Source: Pseudomonas batumici
Lineage (GTDB): Bacteria > Pseudomonadota > Gammaproteobacteria > Pseudomonadales > Pseudomonadaceae
Reading direction: 5' to 3'
DNA length: 64,000 bases
Assembly (NCBI RefSeq): GCF_000820515.1
Contig: NZ_JXDG01000042.1
Coordinates: 1-64,000, forward strand
The notes under the pieces are model-generated. The model was given only the letters and a program-made list of their open reading frames with translations, made no database searches and was not told where the DNA came from. The first letter of the stretch is position 1. The number at the start of each line of letters is the position of its first letter. This document shows positions 33,772 to 43,685 of this stretch, in pieces. The position numbers were made by a program, and so were the translations under genes.

Positions 33772-34962
33772 ATGGCCGACGCCAAGACCGCCTCTGCTCT
33801 ATCGACCCCGCCGACTACACCTGGTGGTGTCCGTAAACGACGGCTGCTGCGGCCCATGCTCATCATGCTCGCAGTGGTGCTGGTGATCGTGGCGATCATC
33901 GCCGGCGTGAAATTCATGCAGATATCGAAGGTGATCGCCCAATCCAAGATCCCCCTGCCGCCCTCCGTGGTGACGGTCACCCGCGCGCAATTGGCCGATT
34001 GGCAGCCGAGCGTTTCCAGCGTGGGTTCGATGAAGGCGGTGCGGGGTGTCGATGTCACCACCGAGGTCGGCGGTATCGTTCGCACGATCGGCTTCAAACC
34101 GGGCCAGGAGGTGGCGGCCGCCGACCTGCTGGTCCAGTTGAATGCGGACTCGGACATCGCCCAGCTTCACTCGCTCGAAGCCACCGCCAACCTGGCCGTC
34201 ACGGTCCTCAAGCGCGACAAGGCTCAACTGGCGGTCAGCGCCGTGTCCCAGGCACAAGTCGATGCGGACGACGCCGACCTGAAAGCGAAAGTGGCGGCGG
34301 CAGAGCAGCAACGGGCGCTGGTGGCGAAGAAGACCATCCGTGCCCCCTTTGCCGGAAAGATCGGGGTGACCAGTGTCAATCCCGGTCAATTCCTCAACCC
34401 TGGCGACAAGATAGCGACCCTGCAGACCTTCAACCCCATCTACATCGACTTCAACGTCCCGCAGGCACAGTTGGAGGCGATTGCCCTCGGTCAAGCCGTC
34501 TCGGTCACGGCAGGCGGCCTGCCCCAGCAGACCTTCACCGGCAAGGTCACGGCCATCGACACCAAGTTCGACCCGACCACGCGCAACGTCATCGTCGAAG
34601 CCACCATCGCGAATCCGCAGCAACGCCTGGTGCCCGGCATGTTTGCCCAGGCCGTCGTGGAGTCTGGTACGAAGCAGCGCTATCTCACGGTTCCACAAAC
34701 CGCCGTCACCTATAACCCTTATGGGACAACGGTGTTCATCGCGGTACCGAGTGACCAGGGCAACGAGGTGCTCACGGCACAGCAGACCTTCATCAAGACG
34801 GGGCCGACCCGCGGCGACCAGGTGGCCATCCTGTCCGGCGTGAAGGAAGGCGACCAGGTGATCACCAGTGGCCAGATGAAACTCAAGAACGGCTCACCGG
34901 TGAAAATCGACAACCGTGATGCGCCGCTGAACGACACGTCACCGACGCCACAGGAACAATGA
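33772..34962 (+). CDS. RND efflux periplasmic adaptor subunit
   Basis: A 396-residue membrane-fusion protein: one N-terminal TM helix (about 22-47), a lipoyl-like half around VGSMKAVRGVDVTTEVGGIV and IRAPFAGKIGVTSVNPGQFL, a helical hairpin between them, and a beta-barrel segment (IDFNVPQAQLEAI, TFTGKVTAIDTKF). It links the inner-membrane pump to the outer-membrane channel. It lies between the two partner genes with gaps of 17 and 13 bp. Confidence 0.9.
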   Translation: MADAKTASALSTPPTTPGGVRKRRLLRPMLIMLAVVLVIVAIIAGVKFMQISKVIAQSKIPLPPSVVTVTRAQLADWQPSVSSVGSMKAVRGVDVTTEVGGIVRTIGFKPGQEVAAADLLVQLNADSDIAQLHSLEATANLAVTVLKRDKAQLAVSAVSQAQVDADDADLKAKVAAAEQQRALVAKKTIRAPFAGKIGVTSVNPGQFLNPGDKIATLQTFNPIYIDFNVPQAQLEAIALGQAVSVTAGGLPQQTFTGKVTAIDTKFDPTTRNVIVEATIANPQQRLVPGMFAQAVVESGTKQRYLTVPQTAVTYNPYGTTVFIAVPSDQGNEVLTAQQTFIKTGPTRGDQVAILSGVKEGDQVITSGQMKLKNGSPVKIDNRDAPLNDTSPTPQEQ

Positions 34963-34975
34963 GGCCCGCCCGCCC

Positions 34976-37900
34976 ATGAAACTCACCGATACCTTCATCA
35001 AGCGACCGGTCTGGGCCGTTGTCGTCTCGATGTTCATCCTGATACTGGGGTTGCGGTCGATCTTCGGGCTGCCGGTCAACCAGTGGCCTCGCACCGAAAA
35101 CACCGTGGTCACCATCACCACCAGTTACTACGGCGCGGATGCGGCCACCGTCGCCGGCTTTATCACCCAACCTCTCGAGTCGGCCATCGCCCAGGCGCAG
35201 GGCATCGATTACCTGTCCTCCTCAAGCATTACCGGGCTCTCGACCATCACCGCGACCCTGCGGCTCAACTACGACGCCAGCAAGGCCCTGACGGAGATCA
35301 ATACCCAGGTCAACTCGGTGAAGAACCAGCTGCCGGCGCAGGCCCAGGAGCCGGTGCTCACGGTCGCGGTCGGACAGACCACGGACGCCATGTACCTGGG
35401 CTTCTACAGCGATGCACTGCCCACCAACAACATCACCGATTACCTGTTGCGGGTGGTCAAGCCCAAGCTCGATTCGCTCGAAGGCGTGCAAACGGCCGAG
35501 ATTCTCGGCGGGCGCCAATTCGCCATGCGCGCCTGGCTGGACCCGGACAAGCTGGCCGCCCACAACGTTTCGGCACAGGACGTTTCGGTGGCCTTGTCCA
35601 GCAACAACTACCTGTCCGCCCTGGGTTCGACAAAAGGCCAGATGGTGACGGTCGACCTGACCGCCGGAACCGATCTGCACACGGCGGATGAATTCAAGCA
35701 ACTGGTGGTCAAGCAGAACGGCGATGCACTGGTGCACCTGGAGGATGTGGCAACGGTCACCCTGGGTGCGGAGAACTACAACACCAGCGTCGCGTTCTCC
35801 GGCAAGCGTTCGGTGTTCATCGGTATCAAGGTGGCCCCCACTGCCAACATCCTGACGGTCGCCGCCGAGGTCAGAAAGGCTTTCCCCGACCTGCAATCGC
35901 AACTGCCGGCCGGCGTCACGGGCGAGATCGTCTACGACTCCACGGAGTTCATCAATACCTCGATCCGCGAGGTGGTGAAGACCCTCGGCGAGGCCATGAT
36001 CATCGTCTCGATCGTCATCTACCTGTTCCTCGGCTCCTTTCGCGCGGTGATTGTGCCCCTGGTGGCGATACCACTGTCGCTGATCGGAACCTTTTTCATC
36101 ATGTTCCTGCTGGGGTACTCGATCAACCTGCTGACCCTGCTGGCGCTGGTACTGGCCATCGGCCTGGTGGTCGATGACGCGATCATCGTGGTCGAGAACG
36201 TCGACCGCCATATCAAGGAAGAAGGTAAAGCGGTCATGGAGGCCGCCATGGTCGCGGCCAGGGAACTGGGGGGGCCGATTATCGCCATGACGGTGGTGTT
36301 GATTGCCGCCTACGTCCCCATCGGGCTGCGCACCGGTCTCACTGGCGCACTGTTCAAGGAGTTCTGTTTCTCGTTGGCCGGCGCCGTGACCGTGTCGGCC
36401 GTGGTGGCGTTGAGCCTCTCGCCGATGATGACGTCGCGACTGTTCAAGCCCGGGCAGGAAGAAGGTCGATTCGCCCGCTGGCTGGATCGCTGTTTCGACC
36501 TGCTGCGCAGCCGCTACCACCGGGTGCTGTCAGCCGGACTCGACAGCTGGCCGGTGCTGGTCATCTTTGGCTTTATCCTGTTCCTGCTGGTGGCCGCCAG
36601 CGGCATGACCGCCAAGAGCGAGCTCTCCCCGACCGAAGACCAGGGGCTGGTGTTCATGCAGGTCAAAGGGGCGCCGACGGCCTCCCCGCAGCAGATGGAG
36701 CGCCTGGCTGACCAGGCCTTCCAGATCTCGAAAACGGAGCCCGAGTACGCGCAGATGTTCCAGCTCACGGGGGTGCCATCACTCAATCAGGGGCTCGGCG
36801 GCGTGCTACTCAAACCCTGGGGACAACGCAGTCGCTCGCAAGCGGAATTGATCCTGGACCTTCAACAGAAGTGGAACCAGGTGGCCGGTGCCAAGATCGC
36901 GGCCTTTCCGCTGCCGTCGTTGCCGGGCGCCCAGGGCTTGCCGATCCAGTTCGTCATTACCACCACCGAGTCGGTCCAGAACCTCAATGAAGTCGCCCAG
37001 GCGGTGATGAACGAGGCACAAACGCAAAAGCTGTTCTGGTTCTCCGACCTGGACTTGAAGATCGACAAGCCGCAAGCCACGCTGGTGGTCGACCGTGACA
37101 AGATCGCGGCCCTGGGGATGACCCAGGCCGACGTCGGCGCGGCCCTTTCGGCGGCGCTGGGTGGGAACTACGTGAACTATTTCTCCACCGCCGGGCGCTC
37201 GTACAAGGTCATTCCCCAGGTCCTGCAGGTCAACCGTCTCAACCCCGAGCAGATTCTCGATTACTACATCCGCACGCCCTCCGGCGCCATGATCCAGGCG
37301 CGTACGGTGGCCCATATCGAGACATCCACGGAGGCGGAGTCGATCAACCACTTCCAGCAGCTCAACTCCGCCACCCTTTCCGGCGTGAGCAGCTTGTCCC
37401 AAGGTGAACTGCTGGCGAAGCTGGACAGCATCCTCAACAGCGTCGCACCGTCAGGCTACACCTCGGATGCGTCAGGTGAGTCGCGTCAGTTCCTGCAGGA
37501 GTCGGGCGGCTTCGTCGGCCTTCTGCTGTTCTCCATCCTGATCGTCTACCTGGCGTTGGCGTTCCAGTTCGAGAGCTACCGGGACCCCGTGGTGATCCTG
37601 TTTTCGGTGCCGCCGGCGCTGTTCGGCGCACTGGCGTTCATCACGATGGGCTTCGCCTCCATCAACGTGTACACACAGGTCGGGCTGGTGACCCTGCTCG
37701 GGCTCATCACCAAGCATGGGATCCTGATCGTGCAATTTGCCAACGAATTGCAACGCGCCGGTCGCGCCAAGCGCGAGGCCATCGAAGAGGCCGCCGCGGT
37801 ACGTCTGCGGCCGATCCTGATGACCACCGCGGCCATGGTGCTGGGCGTCGTGCCGCTCGTCCTGGCCTCCGGTGCCGGCGCGGCCGGGCGTCACGACATG

Positions 37901-38047
37901 GGCCTGGTGATCTTCTCTGGCCTCTCGATCGGCACCCTGCTGACGCTCTTCATGGTGCCGGCCATGTACATGTTCATTGGCACCACTCACCATCAGGAGG
38001 TGCCCGAACAGCCGCTCACGCCAGCCGAGCTCGAAGGAACTCGATGA
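34976..38047 (+). CDS. RND multidrug efflux transporter, HAE1 family
   Basis: A 1023-residue inner-membrane pump with the RND layout: a TM helix at the N-terminus (KRPVWAVVVSMFILIL), two large periplasmic loops (about 35-330 and 560-850) and twelve TM segments. TM4 carries the proton-relay Asp pair in IGLVVDDAIIVVENV (about residue 400). It belongs to the MexF/MuxB/MexQ-like drug pumps of Pseudomonas. It is last in the operon; its final 32 bp overlap the end of the convergent LysR gene. Substrate range cannot be read from sequence. Confidence 0.92.
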   Translation: MKLTDTFIKRPVWAVVVSMFILILGLRSIFGLPVNQWPRTENTVVTITTSYYGADAATVAGFITQPLESAIAQAQGIDYLSSSSITGLSTITATLRLNYDASKALTEINTQVNSVKNQLPAQAQEPVLTVAVGQTTDAMYLGFYSDALPTNNITDYLLRVVKPKLDSLEGVQTAEILGGRQFAMRAWLDPDKLAAHNVSAQDVSVALSSNNYLSALGSTKGQMVTVDLTAGTDLHTADEFKQLVVKQNGDALVHLEDVATVTLGAENYNTSVAFSGKRSVFIGIKVAPTANILTVAAEVRKAFPDLQSQLPAGVTGEIVYDSTEFINTSIREVVKTLGEAMIIVSIVIYLFLGSFRAVIVPLVAIPLSLIGTFFIMFLLGYSINLLTLLALVLAIGLVVDDAIIVVENVDRHIKEEGKAVMEAAMVAARELGGPIIAMTVVLIAAYVPIGLRTGLTGALFKEFCFSLAGAVTVSAVVALSLSPMMTSRLFKPGQEEGRFARWLDRCFDLLRSRYHRVLSAGLDSWPVLVIFGFILFLLVAASGMTAKSELSPTEDQGLVFMQVKGAPTASPQQMERLADQAFQISKTEPEYAQMFQLTGVPSLNQGLGGVLLKPWGQRSRSQAELILDLQQKWNQVAGAKIAAFPLPSLPGAQGLPIQFVITTTESVQNLNEVAQAVMNEAQTQKLFWFSDLDLKIDKPQATLVVDRDKIAALGMTQADVGAALSAALGGNYVNYFSTAGRSYKVIPQVLQVNRLNPEQILDYYIRTPSGAMIQARTVAHIETSTEAESINHFQQLNSATLSGVSSLSQGELLAKLDSILNSVAPSGYTSDASGESRQFLQESGGFVGLLLFSILIVYLALAFQFESYRDPVVILFSVPPALFGALAFITMGFASINVYTQVGLVTLLGLITKHGILIVQFANELQRAGRAKREAIEEAAAVRLRPILMTTAAMVLGVVPLVLASGAGAAGRHDMGLVIFSGLSIGTLLTLFMVPAMYMFIGTTHHQEVPEQPLTPAELEGTR

Positions 38048-38891
38048 AACGTTGGGTCTTGGCGGGCAGCAGTCGCGTCTCGGTGACGGCATAAACCGTC
38101 ACCGCCTTGCCCCTCCATTCGGGCAGGACCCGACGCAGCTGGCCATTACGCAGTTCATCGACAATGATTTCGTCGTGCATCAACACAATCCCCTGGTCCA
38201 GCGTCGCCAGCCGTCGCAGCAACCCGACGCTGTTGACCATGAAACGTCCTCCCACCGCCACCGAGAGGGTTTGCGCACCATTGTTCAGGGTCCAGGTCCC
38301 GTCCCTCAGGATATTCAGACACTGATGCCGTTCGAGATCGCTCGGTGTATCGGGTACACCCGCCACTTCGAGATAACGCGGCGAGGCGTACAAATACGGC
38401 ACCAGCGTGATCAGGGGGCGTGCGATCAGTTGGGAGTTTTCAGATTCGCCAATCCGAATGGCGACGTCGAAGGGCTCGCTCACCAGGTCGACTCGCCGTG
38501 GGCTCAGATCGAGATCGAAGGTGATTCCCGGATATAGGCCGGCAAACTCGGCGATCAAGGGCGCCAGGTAGGTGATCGCAAAGTCCACGGGCAATGAGAC
38601 CCGCAGCACACCGCTGGGCTGCGCCAGCATGTCGCCAAGCTGCTCATGGGCCAGCCGGGCTTCATCGACAATGCGCTTGCAGCGCTCGAAGTAGATCTGC
38701 CCGGCTTCAGTCAGCTCGACCTTGCGCGTTGTTCGATGCAAGAGCCGCAAGCCGATCGCCTTCTCCAAGGCACTGATACGCCGCGACAAAGTGGAGTTCG
38801 GCATGCCCATCACCTCGGCAGCCCCGCGAAACCCTTTCGCTTTGACCACCTCGACAAACAACGCCATATCGTTCAGCAGTTCCACGAACAT
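38016..38891 (-). CDS. LysR-family transcriptional regulator
   Basis: A 291-residue CrgA-type LysR protein (winged helix with FRGAAEVMGMPNSTLSRRI at about 21-39, then DFAITYLAPLIAEFAGLYP and PRRVDLVSEPFDVAIRIGES effector segments). It is divergent from the ene-reductase gene at 38991, with a 99-bp intergenic region, and so probably controls it, like other CrgA/NemR-class reactive-electrophile regulators. Its stop lies inside the end of the RND gene (32-bp convergent overlap), which may couple the two transcripts antisense. Confidence 0.88.
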   Translation of the reverse strand: MFVELLNDMALFVEVVKAKGFRGAAEVMGMPNSTLSRRISALEKAIGLRLLHRTTRKVELTEAGQIYFERCKRIVDEARLAHEQLGDMLAQPSGVLRVSLPVDFAITYLAPLIAEFAGLYPGITFDLDLSPRRVDLVSEPFDVAIRIGESENSQLIARPLITLVPYLYASPRYLEVAGVPDTPSDLERHQCLNILRDGTWTLNNGAQTLSVAVGGRFMVNSVGLLRRLATLDQGIVLMHDEIIVDELRNGQLRRVLPEWRGKAVTVYAVTETRLLPAKTQRFIEFLRARLA

Positions 38892-38990
38892 TGCTCCACA
38901 TATGGATCAATCAAATCCAGAAAGCCCCATTTATCCCAAAAATAATAAGACGGATGATGCGTTCCTCGCAATTCATTTGAGGGTCGCACC

Positions 38991-40052
38991 ATGAGCTCAC
39001 TCTTCACGCCCATCCACGTTGCCAAGGCGACTTTTTCAAACCGCCTGGTCATGGCCCCCATGACCCGTAGCCGCGCGGAGTTCGATGGAACCCCGGGGGA
39101 ACTGGCCGCCGAATACTATGCCCAGCGCGCCAGCGTCGGCCTGATCGTGGCCGAAGGCACGCAGCCATCCGCCGATGGCCAGGGCTACCTCACCACGCCG
39201 GGGATCTATAGCGATGCGCACGTGGCGGGCTGGAAGAAAATCACCTCGGCGGTACACGCCCAGGGCGGTCATATCTTTATCCAGCTGATGCATGCCGGTC
39301 GTATGTCGCACCCCGATAACACGCCTCATCATCGCCAGGGTGTGGCACCGTCCGCCATTGCGCCGAACACGCCCATGTTCACCGCCACCGGTATGCAGGA
39401 CATCCCTGTACCGCGCGCGTTGAGCACTGAAGAAGTACGCCAGACGGTCGCCGATTTCCGCTTCGCCGCGCGTCGAGCGATTGAAGCCGGCGCCGACGGT
39501 GTCGAGATTCACGGCGCCAACGCCTATCTGATCCAGCAATTCTTCGCCCCGAGCGCCAACACCCGGACCGACGAATACGGTGGTTCGATCGAGAACCGCG
39601 CACGCTTCGCCATCGAGGTCGCGACCGCCATCGCCGAGGAAATCGGGGCCGACAAGACCGCCATCCGTCTCTCGCCCGGCACCGCCATGTGGGGAATTGA
39701 CGAAGGCGAAGAAGGCCCGAGCCTCTACCGCTATCTGGTCGCCGAGTTGAACAAACTGGGCCTTGCCTACGTGCATGTCCTGCATCAAGGCAACGACGCA
39801 CTGCTGGCTGACATCCGCAAGCTCTGGAAGAACACCCTGATTCTGAACCGCCCAAGCCGCCCACGGGAACAGATTGGCGCCGACCTGGCTGCAGGGCTGG
39901 CGGATATGGAGGCCTACGGCCAGATGGTCCTGGCCAACCCGGACTTTGTCGAGCGCTTGAAAGCGGGCGCGCCGCTGAATCAAGCGGACCACACGACCTT
40001 CTTCGGCGGCAGCCAGAAGGGCTACACCGACTACCTCGCCTTGAGCGCTTGA
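38991..40052 (+). CDS. Old Yellow Enzyme ene-reductase (NemA-like)
   Basis: A 353-residue FMN-dependent TIM barrel. It shows MAPMTRSRA near residue 22-30, IQLMHAGRMSHP, a catalytic HGANAYLIQQFFAPSANTRTDEYGGSIENR block (landmark at about 180-210, key residues His, Asn, Tyr), and IRLSPG. It reduces activated C=C bonds of enones, maleimides or nitro-compounds with NAD(P)H. GAGGG upstream of the ATG. It is divergent from its likely LysR regulator. Confidence 0.9.
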   Translation: MSSLFTPIHVAKATFSNRLVMAPMTRSRAEFDGTPGELAAEYYAQRASVGLIVAEGTQPSADGQGYLTTPGIYSDAHVAGWKKITSAVHAQGGHIFIQLMHAGRMSHPDNTPHHRQGVAPSAIAPNTPMFTATGMQDIPVPRALSTEEVRQTVADFRFAARRAIEAGADGVEIHGANAYLIQQFFAPSANTRTDEYGGSIENRARFAIEVATAIAEEIGADKTAIRLSPGTAMWGIDEGEEGPSLYRYLVAELNKLGLAYVHVLHQGNDALLADIRKLWKNTLILNRPSRPREQIGADLAAGLADMEAYGQMVLANPDFVERLKAGAPLNQADHTTFFGGSQKGYTDYLALSA

Positions 40053-40162
40053 GGTCGGCGCAGTCCTCGGAAAAATAGCCAGGGCAGACAGGACGTCCCG
40101 TGGCCCTGGCTACACCGCCCCGGTCGAAGGCCCCGAGCACGCCGGCCAGGCCGCCTTGGGGC

Positions 40163-41653
40163 TCATCTCGACAACACCCTCCCCTTCACCACCTGGCTCA
40201 GTCGTTCGATGCCGTGACGAAACTCTCGCTCATCCAGACTGCCATAACCCAAGCGCATCGCCTGGACCGGCGAGTCATCGTCGCCGAACAAGTGCCCGGG
40301 CAGGATGCGGATGTTTTGCGCCATGGCGTCCTGCGCCAGGAGCGCCATATCCAGCGGCTGGGTGAACCTGATCCACAGCGCCAGACCACCGCCGGGTGCG
40401 GTGACGCTGGCCACGTCGCCCAGGTGCTCATGGACGGCCTGGACCGCCAACCGACAACGCTGTTCGTAAACCCGTAGCGCTCGCCGAATATGGCGCTTGA
40501 GCTGGCCGCTTTGCAGCAGGTGCGCCGCCGCACGTTCGGTAACGGTATTGCCTTGCCTGTCGACCAGCAGGATTTCGTTGGCCAGGCGGTTGATGATGAG
40601 CGGTGGCGCCACGACGTAACCGATGCGTAGACCCGGTGCCAGTATCTTGCTCAACGACCCGATGTAGATCACGCGCCCGCCTTGATCCACGCTCGCCATG
40701 GGCAACATCGGGCTGTGCGAAAAGTGGAACTCATGGTCGTAATCATCTTCGATGATGACGAAATCGAATTGCTCCGCCAGCGCCAGCAGGCGCATGCGGC
40801 GATCTATCGGCATGGTCACGGTGGTTGGAAACTGATGATGCGGCGTGAGGTAAATGGCCCGTATGCGCTGAGCTCGACACACCCGCTCCAGCGCATCGGG
40901 GATCATGCCGAGCTCGTCCTGCTCGATACTGTGAATCGAGCCACCACAGGCGCGGAACGCGTCCCTCGCCGGGGGGTAGCTCAGGCGCTCCATGGCCACT
41001 CCGTCGCCGGGGCGCACCAGCATTTTTGCGGCCAGGTAGATGCCCATCTGACTACCCCGCACCAGGCACAAGGTATCCGCGTCGGCATTGAGGCCTCGCT
41101 CCGCGCGCAACATGGCGGCCAGTTCCTGACGCAACAGGCCCAGGCCGCGAGGATCGCCGTAGCCCATCCGATTGCCGCGCGCCGACTCCAGCAGGGCAAT
41201 ACGGAAAGCCCTCGACAGCTCCTCGAACGGCACAAGGCGTGTGTCGGGCGCGCCGTCACTGAAATCGAATACGTCGTCCCCTATCTGAACCACCGGCGGG
41301 CACACACTGCCGTAAGGCTGGTAGCCAGGTTCTGGCAGGCGCCCCGAAAGACGCTGGGCGACCGCCGCGACACGGGCCTCCTGCTTGACCACGGGCAGTT
41401 CCGGGGACACAAAGGTCCCGCGCTTTTGCTGGGTGATCAACCACCCCTGCGCCGTCAACTCTTCGTACGCCAGGACGATGGTCTTGCGGTTCACGCCTAA
41501 CCGAACCGCCCACTCACGAGAAGTCGGCAACGAGTCGCCGGGACGTAGCAACCCCGAGCGTATCCGCTCCGTGAGGGCCGCCACGAGCTGTGCATTCAGC
41601 GAAGCGGTCGCCGTTCGGTCGAGTTCGACACTGATATCCCATCGTTTAACCAT
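40163..41653 (-). CDS. MocR-family regulator (GntR HTH plus aminotransferase domain)
   Basis: A 496-residue PdxR/MocR protein: a GntR winged helix (about 10-75, LLRPGDSLPTSREWAVRLGVNRKTI) and a fold-type I aminotransferase-like domain. The PLP Lys is in YIGSLSKILAPGLRIGYV (about residue 330). MocR proteins bind PLP or PLP-amino acid adducts and control vitamin B6, GABA or amino-acid genes. It is divergent from the reductase gene at 41774, with 120 bp between; repeated CTGG/CCAG elements there fit a MocR operator. Confidence 0.88.
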   Translation of the reverse strand: MVKRWDISVELDRTATASLNAQLVAALTERIRSGLLRPGDSLPTSREWAVRLGVNRKTIVLAYEELTAQGWLITQQKRGTFVSPELPVVKQEARVAAVAQRLSGRLPEPGYQPYGSVCPPVVQIGDDVFDFSDGAPDTRLVPFEELSRAFRIALLESARGNRMGYGDPRGLGLLRQELAAMLRAERGLNADADTLCLVRGSQMGIYLAAKMLVRPGDGVAMERLSYPPARDAFRACGGSIHSIEQDELGMIPDALERVCRAQRIRAIYLTPHHQFPTTVTMPIDRRMRLLALAEQFDFVIIEDDYDHEFHFSHSPMLPMASVDQGGRVIYIGSLSKILAPGLRIGYVVAPPLIINRLANEILLVDRQGNTVTERAAAHLLQSGQLKRHIRRALRVYEQRCRLAVQAVHEHLGDVASVTAPGGGLALWIRFTQPLDMALLAQDAMAQNIRILPGHLFGDDDSPVQAMRLGYGSLDEREFRHGIERLSQVVKGRVLSR

Positions 41654-41678
41654 GGACGTCCACGTTGTCTCGGATTTT

Positions 41679-41725
41679 TCTGGACCATCAGACTTATCAA
41701 ATCTGGATGATTGAATAGGACCAGA
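41679..41725. promoter_or_regulatory. Repeated TCTGGA/TCTGGT elements, putative MocR operator
   Basis: TCTGGACCA (41679-41687), TCTGGA (41702-41707) and, inverted, TCTGGTCCT (complement of 41717-41725) lie in the divergent promoter. Direct-plus-inverted arrangements of short boxes are known for MocR proteins. Binding by the neighbour is inferred. Confidence 0.45.
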
Positions 41726-41773
41726 CAGACGATAGCATTTTGATCACGACCTAACACCCAGGCTGTCTCAAAA

Positions 41774-42871
41774 ATGACTATCGCTGCGCACCGCTACGCT
41801 CTTACGGCTGACTATCGAGTCGCCAAACGGGAGGACGTGACCGACCAGGTGGTGAGGTTGGTACTGCTCCCGGTCAGCGCCCGGCGTTTGCACTACCGTG
41901 AAGGCCAATACATCAGCATCGAACTCGCCAATGGCGAACTGCGTAGTTACTCGCCCGCCACGGCGATGGCGGCTGACGGTGCGATCGAGTTGCACGTGCG
42001 CCTGCATCCACAGGGGAAATTCTCGACGCTGCTGCGTGAGCGCAGCAGCGTCCTGAGTTCGCTCAAGGTCTATGGGCCCTATGGTGACTGTGTCTGGCAA
42101 ACGCCGACATCACCCGATGCACCGATACTCTTTCTGGCAACCGGCACCGGCATCGCCCCCATCAAGGCGCTGGTGCAGGCAGCCCTGTCGAGTGGTTGCA
42201 CGAACCCGGTGTGGCTGTACTGGGGAGCCCGCCATGTCGAGGAACTCTATGAGTCGGCTGCGTTCGAGGCGCTTGAATCACGCCACCCCAATTTCCATTT
42301 CCGCATGAGCGCCAGTGCCTCGGACAGGGACCATGGCGAGCCGCGCTACGTTCAGGATTGGGCGGCGCGGCAACATCCGGATCTCGCCGACGCGCTCGTT
42401 TACGCCTGCGGCCTGCCCGCCATGGTGGATGCCGCGCAAGCCCTGCTGACGCAAAACAACGGGCTGCGCGCCGAACGTTTTTTCGCCGATGCTTTCGTCA
42501 GCGCAACGGCACCGGCGGCCACCCCTCGGCCACCCGCCGACACCCTGTCGGTCAACGCCACCTTCGATACCCAGCAGCCGCAGCAAGTGACCCGCAACCG
42601 CCTGCAGCTTGAACCTGGTACGTCGCTGCTGCATGGCTTGCGGGCCGCGGGTGTACTCAAGGGCGTTTGCGGTGGTCGGCAATCCTGCGGGACCTGCCGG
42701 GTCAGCCTGACACCGCACTGGTTCAACCAGATCCCGCCACCTGCCCGTTCAGAACAGCGGCTGCTCCAGGCGCTTCCCGAAGCGGGCCAGTTGGACCGAC
42801 TAGCGTGCCAGATCATCATCGAGCCCGCGTTGGACGGGCTGCATTTCAGCATTCCGGCACTGGCCGTTTAA
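41774..42871 (+). CDS. Ferredoxin-NAD(P)H reductase with C-terminal [2Fe-2S] domain
   Basis: A 365-residue electron-transfer flavoprotein. An FAD-binding barrel (about 15-105, YREGQYISIEL and LRSYSPA) is followed by an NAD-binding domain with FLATGTGIAPIKALV and ending near 235. A plant-type ferredoxin follows (about 275-365, Cys cluster VCGGRQSCGTC). It passes electrons from NAD(P)H through FAD and [2Fe-2S] to an oxygenase or reductase partner. The cognate oxygenase is not present in the window. It is first of three rightward genes, opposite a MocR gene. Confidence 0.85.
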   Translation: MTIAAHRYALTADYRVAKREDVTDQVVRLVLLPVSARRLHYREGQYISIELANGELRSYSPATAMAADGAIELHVRLHPQGKFSTLLRERSSVLSSLKVYGPYGDCVWQTPTSPDAPILFLATGTGIAPIKALVQAALSSGCTNPVWLYWGARHVEELYESAAFEALESRHPNFHFRMSASASDRDHGEPRYVQDWAARQHPDLADALVYACGLPAMVDAAQALLTQNNGLRAERFFADAFVSATAPAATPRPPADTLSVNATFDTQQPQQVTRNRLQLEPGTSLLHGLRAAGVLKGVCGGRQSCGTCRVSLTPHWFNQIPPPARSEQRLLQALPEAGQLDRLACQIIIEPALDGLHFSIPALAV

Positions 42872-42903
42872 CCCTGTCCACTACCCTGATCGAGAGTCCC
42901 CCC

Positions 42904-43596
42904 ATGACATTGATACATGACCGCCAAACCGTGGAAGCCGTAGGACCAGCCTACAGCGAGAGCCAAATGATGACCGTGCGCCAGATGACGCGTTACGCGA
43001 TCCAGGAGATCGCGCGCAGGGTCCAGCCCGGAATGGTCGAAGAAGACGCGGTGGAAATGGCCAAGGACGTCCTCGCCGAGCACGCCATGCTCCGGGGTTG
43101 GCATGAGGTCTATGTTCGCTTTGGCAGCAATACGACCAAGACCTTTGGCGAAGCATCCGAACCTGGAATGGTCCTGGGCGCGGACGATATCTTCCTGATT
43201 GACATTGGCCCGACCTGGAAAGAATGGGAAGGCGATGGCGGCGATACGTTCGTGACAGGCAGCAACCCGGACATGGCCCATTGCGCCACTGACGCGCGGG
43301 AGATATTTCACGACGTCCGCCGCCACTGGCTGTCCACTCAAGCAACAGGCAAGGCACTTTATGAGTTTGCGCTCGCATGCGCCGAGCAACGTGGCTGGGA
43401 GCTCAACATGGATCTTTCCGGACACCGCCTTGCGGACTTCCCCCACGCGTCCATCTACCCAGGCCCCATGGCGGACATCACCTTCACGCCGTCTCGACAG
43501 TTGTGGGTGCTCGAAATACATATCCGCAATAAAGAACACACCTTCGGCGCCTTCTTTGAGGACATGCTGCTCGAAGATACCTACTTCTTCGCCTGA
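42904..43596 (+). CDS. M24 (pita-bread fold) aminopeptidase/creatinase-like protein
   Basis: A 230-residue protein with only the C-terminal catalytic fold of the M24 family. Candidate metal ligands are the Asp of FLIDIGP (about 98), Asp of GDGGDTF (about 109), His of SGHRLADFPH, and Glu of LEIHI and FEDMLLE. It lacks the N-terminal creatinase domain. The start at 42904 begins 33 bp after the reductase gene. Members hydrolyse N-terminal peptide, creatine or C-N bonds; here the reaction is unknown. Confidence 0.75.
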   Translation: MTLIHDRQTVEAVGPAYSESQMMTVRQMTRYAIQEIARRVQPGMVEEDAVEMAKDVLAEHAMLRGWHEVYVRFGSNTTKTFGEASEPGMVLGADDIFLIDIGPTWKEWEGDGGDTFVTGSNPDMAHCATDAREIFHDVRRHWLSTQATGKALYEFALACAEQRGWELNMDLSGHRLADFPHASIYPGPMADITFTPSRQLWVLEIHIRNKEHTFGAFFEDMLLEDTYFFA

Positions 43597-43685
43597 CCCC
43601 GGCAGCCCTGCCGACGATAGATCTGCTGTAATGCAACCATTATCAAGTCAGGGCAGCCCTGTCTGCTTGGAAAGGGAGAGTCAAT

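Noticed and set aside
35222-36520. 432-codon open frame on the minus strand
   Set aside because: Antisense to the RND pump; His/Gln/Asp/Gly-rich shadow.
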